Below are positions 20,688-22,611 of a stretch of 22,611 nucleotides of DNA, piece by piece. The DNA comes from 2-12-FULL-41-16 sp964473715. GTDB lineage: Bacteria; Patescibacteriota; Patescibacteriia; Magasanikbacterales; UBA922. The translations under genes were made by a program, and so were the position numbers. Each line of letters starts with the position of its first letter. Within the stretch, counting starts at the first letter, position 1. The notes below the pieces were generated by a model. It saw only the letters and a list, made by a program, of their open reading frames with translations, was not told the origin of the DNA and ran no database searches. The DNA lies in NCBI GenBank assembly GCA_964473715.1, contig CAYYQC010000016.1, forward strand, positions 1-22,611, read 5' to 3'.

Positions 20688-22361
20688 ATGTATATCGTCC
20701 GTAGTTTCGCAATCAACGCTGCTGAGGCTCGTTACCTTCTGGCTGCCTACACGTCTGCAGGTATCTACGCCCCTGATCTCGACCATCGAGTTCGAGGGCT
20801 GACCCGCGTGCTGGGTAAAGAGGGTTACTTCCTCGAGAGCGGACGGTGGAACGCCCAAAAGTGGCGTGAAACCGACTTCATCATCCTTAAGGACGCCGGA
20901 CCGGTCAATGACCGGATCACGGAGTTTGAAGAGGATGAACAGCGCATGGCCACGGCTACCTGGTGGCTGATGAACCTGTGCATGCAGCTGGAAGCGCTCG
21001 GTCTGGAGTTCAACCGTCCCCTCGAAGGGAAGGTTGACTTCGGGTATAGCGCTCCGCCCATCGAGGCACCGACCCTAGTGTCCGTCTCTACGCCGGAGCT
21101 GGTACAGCGGGCTGTGGACGCGGCGGTAAAGAAGTATCGGACTCTGTCGACGGTTCAGAAAGGAAAAGAAATTCAATCGAACCCGGATCGTGTCGGCTAC
21201 CCAGCTGCGCTCTTCCCGATGAGGCATGAGTACATCTTGACGCTTAGGCCTGAGGAGCCTAGCAAGCTGATCAAACTTCTGAAGTCTGAGCCAGAGAGTG
21301 TCACCTACACGATGGTGCTCGAACTGCTGGGGGACGAACTCACGGAGATCTTCCTCAAGCATCATGTGCTCGTGCCCGTTCAAGCGGACCAGCCCGGACT
21401 CATTCGAGTCAATCTGCACGTGCTCAAGGCCATGACCATCCGGGTTCACGCGCATAAACTTCGTGTAAACCAGAACAAGAAGACTGGCTATCCCAACCTC
21501 GACAGCTTGCTAGCACAGCTCGACAACCTCTCGAAAGATTACCGCAAGGGGCAAACCAAGTCTCTCGCGGACACCAACAAGGCTGCAATCAAGACGGAGC
21601 TGTCAAAAGTGGAAGTTCCTGTCCCAGAGTCGGTACCCAAGGTAGAAACGATCAAACCTCCTGCTGAAAAGCGGCTCACTCTGAAGCTCAGCTACGAAGA
21701 GGTAACTGCGTTTCGTGACCTACTGAACAAGTGGGAAACGGGCGTGAAAGCTGAAGAGGGTGAACAGGCATTCGGCGTTAGCCTCTACCAGGCCCTCCTC
21801 GGGGGCGGTTATCTGTGGGTAAATGCCGACAGCGGGCTGCTCAATCTCAATGAAGCGCAGTTCGCTGAAATCTTCCTCCACCCCACGAAGAAGACTGATA
21901 CTAACCGCTTCTGCATGACGACAGGACTTCTGCCTTCACAGGCAGTCACCCTCAAGGAGCGGCTGCGTCGGATCGCACGCACGGTCAGGCGTGGAACCGG
22001 CGTCAGTGCGGTGCCGGATGGGCTGTGGCGCCTCTATCTAAAGGTCGAGGAAACTGAAAAATTCCTCAACGTCGTCACGGAGGGGGCAGCGGTCCCTGCA
22101 CTGCGAATGAGTCTCATCTTCGGAGAGGCTGTGCTCAAAGGTCTCTGCCTGGCTGGACTGTTCACCAAAGCGGTGGATGGGGACACACTGTTGCCTGTGT
22201 GGTCAGAGCTTAACAAGCTCATCATCCATGACTGGCTGAGCAACGGTCGTCCGAAGGCACGTTTTGGTAAGATGAACCAGAGTATCTTGCCTGCACAGGA
22301 CCTCGCAACGCGACTCCGGAGTCTGCACGAGAAGCAGACAAAGACGACCGCGGACGAATAG
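20688..22361 (+). CDS. unrecognised 557-aa protein in a GC-rich island, four diverged repeats
   Basis: 557 residues with no signal peptide or clear TM helix and no family recognised. A GAGGAG SD fixes the start. By eye the protein holds four related segments, at about 1-70, 180-255, 328-400 and 446-517. Each opens with a short beta-like strand (YIVRSFAI, YILTLRPEE, LTLKLSYEE, RLYLKVEE), then an amphipathic helix, a second helix ending LLG/LGGG/L-AG, then a strand with polar turn (VLVPVQADQPG, YLWVNADSG, LFTKAVDGD). A Lys/Pro-rich linker (about 296-327) separates repeats 2 and 3. Base composition and codon use (CTC, CTG, CGG, GAC favoured) differ sharply from all neighbours, suggesting recent transfer or an assembly join. 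Function unknown. Confidence 0.85.
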   Translation: MYIVRSFAINAAEARYLLAAYTSAGIYAPDLDHRVRGLTRVLGKEGYFLESGRWNAQKWRETDFIILKDAGPVNDRITEFEEDEQRMATATWWLMNLCMQLEALGLEFNRPLEGKVDFGYSAPPIEAPTLVSVSTPELVQRAVDAAVKKYRTLSTVQKGKEIQSNPDRVGYPAALFPMRHEYILTLRPEEPSKLIKLLKSEPESVTYTMVLELLGDELTEIFLKHHVLVPVQADQPGLIRVNLHVLKAMTIRVHAHKLRVNQNKKTGYPNLDSLLAQLDNLSKDYRKGQTKSLADTNKAAIKTELSKVEVPVPESVPKVETIKPPAEKRLTLKLSYEEVTAFRDLLNKWETGVKAEEGEQAFGVSLYQALLGGGYLWVNADSGLLNLNEAQFAEIFLHPTKKTDTNRFCMTTGLLPSQAVTLKERLRRIARTVRRGTGVSAVPDGLWRLYLKVEETEKFLNVVTEGAAVPALRMSLIFGEAVLKGLCLAGLFTKAVDGDTLLPVWSELNKLIIHDWLSNGRPKARFGKMNQSILPAQDLATRLRSLHEKQTKTTADE

Positions 22362-22383
22362 TTAAGAAGAGACAAATACTTTC

Positions 22384-22440
22384 ACGAATGATGCGTTGTG
22401 CACGAGCAGGACAGACGTTCTGCCGGGCCCCATCATTCGT
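22384..22440 (+). other. structured RNA element downstream of the GC-rich gene
   Basis: ACGAATGATG (22384-22393) pairs perfectly with CATCATTCGT (22431-22440). Inside lies a second stem, GCAGGAC (22406-22412) with GTTCTGC (22417-22423). GTTGTG (22395-22400) is also complementary to CACAAC (22442-22447) just outside, which gives a pseudoknot or an alternative fold. An AAGGAGG SD-like sequence follows at 22448-22454, but the next ATG (22470) opens only a three-codon frame (M-K-M, TGA at 22479-22481). Apart from this, 22362-22493 holds no gene. Confidence 0.6.
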
Positions 22441-22493
22441 ACACAACAAGGAGGCCCACTTTAGTTCAGATGAAAATGTGAATTAAAGCACCT

Positions 22494-22526
22494 AAAAAAG
22501 TTTCGTCTAAAAAACGAGACTTTTTT
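22494..22526. terminator. bidirectional terminator at the island/tRNA boundary
   Basis: 13-bp stem (22494-22506 with 22514-22526: AAAAAAGTTTCGT and ACGAGACTTTTTT, one G-U) with T-runs on both strands. It would stop transcripts from the island and from the tRNA-Arg gene. Confidence 0.85.
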
Positions 22527-22542
22527 ATTTTAAATTTTTAAT

Positions 22543-22611
22543 TGGTGTTCCCGCGTGGAATCGAACCACGGTCTAAAGCTTAGAAGGCTCTCGTTCTATC
22601 CGTTGAACTAC
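22543..22611 (-). tRNA. tRNA-Arg (UCU), 5' end cut by the window edge
   Basis: On the minus strand, the anticodon arm is AGAGC-CTTCTAA-GCTTT, giving UCU. The T-arm is CGTGG-TTCGATT-CCACG, the 3' acceptor is CGGGAAC, then A73 and an encoded CCA (22543-22545). D-arm GTTC...GAAC. About six bases of the 5' acceptor strand lie beyond the window. Unlike tRNA-His, CCA is encoded. Confidence 0.92.

Noticed and set aside
22384..22447. attC-like (integron) site after the GC-rich gene
   Set aside because: The GTTGTGC and ACACAAC ends do not match the GTTRRRY / RYYYAAC consensus, and there is no integrase in the window.
20560..22611. Genomic island integrated at the tRNA-Arg 3' end
   Set aside because: No copy of the tRNA 3' end was found on the far side of the island and no integrase or transposase is present.
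1..22611. CRISPR arrays or insertion sequences
   Set aside because: No regularly spaced direct repeats, cas genes, transposases or IS-like terminal repeats were seen; the only repeated signal is the pilin paralogues.

Overview
The window looks like a chromosomal fragment of a Candidate Phyla Radiation (Patescibacteria) bacterium, most likely Parcubacteria-like; a finer placement is not possible by eye. The reasons are moderately AT-rich small genes, an rpsF-ssb-rpsR operon that stops at a terminator with no rplI (bL9) after it, many genes with no visible Shine-Dalgarno (SD) sequence or with a -10 box almost on the start codon, and a large family of VirB2-like pilins of the kind common in Patescibacteria.

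Layout. 1-5693: a possible gene end at the left edge; a membrane-anchored Cys-pair repeat protein (minus); ychF; a 35-aa membrane peptide with its own promoter and terminator; a VIT/CCC1 metal transporter; a Trm11-like RNA methyltransferase (minus); a YgjP-like metalloprotease and a YdjM/DUF457-like membrane protein. 5769-8481: a RecB/AddB-like PD-(D/E)XK nuclease, the rpsF-ssb-rpsR operon and a coiled-coil protein. 8546-17857: galU followed without a visible terminator by twelve VirB2-like (T4SS_pilin-like) genes in a same-strand array, interrupted once by an orphan solute-binding lipoprotein. The array ends at an intrinsic terminator lying inside the convergent gene for a UgtP/MGDG-synthase-like glycosyltransferase (17854-18912, minus). 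19057-20485: a 46-aa zinc-ribbon protein, a small four-TM holin-superfamily-IV-like protein, tRNA-His(GUG) and a slipin (SPFH). 20574-22481: an island visibly richer in GC, with different codon use, encoding one unrecognised 557-aa protein that seems to be built of four diverged copies of an alpha/beta module, flanked by structured RNA hairpins. A partial tRNA-Arg(UCU) closes the window.

How the parts may work together. Every pilin-like protein has a Sec-type signal peptide and two C-terminal TM helices joined by a short loop of W-[ML]-T-x-x-G-D/S type. Several also carry Cys-rich modules at the N- or C-terminus, so the array probably makes envelope or surface structures with variable disulfide-stabilised parts. 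One member (13636-14172) has a near-perfect SD and distinct codon use and is the best candidate for a major subunit. No VirB4, VirB6 or VirD4 is in the window. GalU would supply UDP-glucose, a plausible donor for the glycolipid glycosyltransferase at the other end of the cluster.
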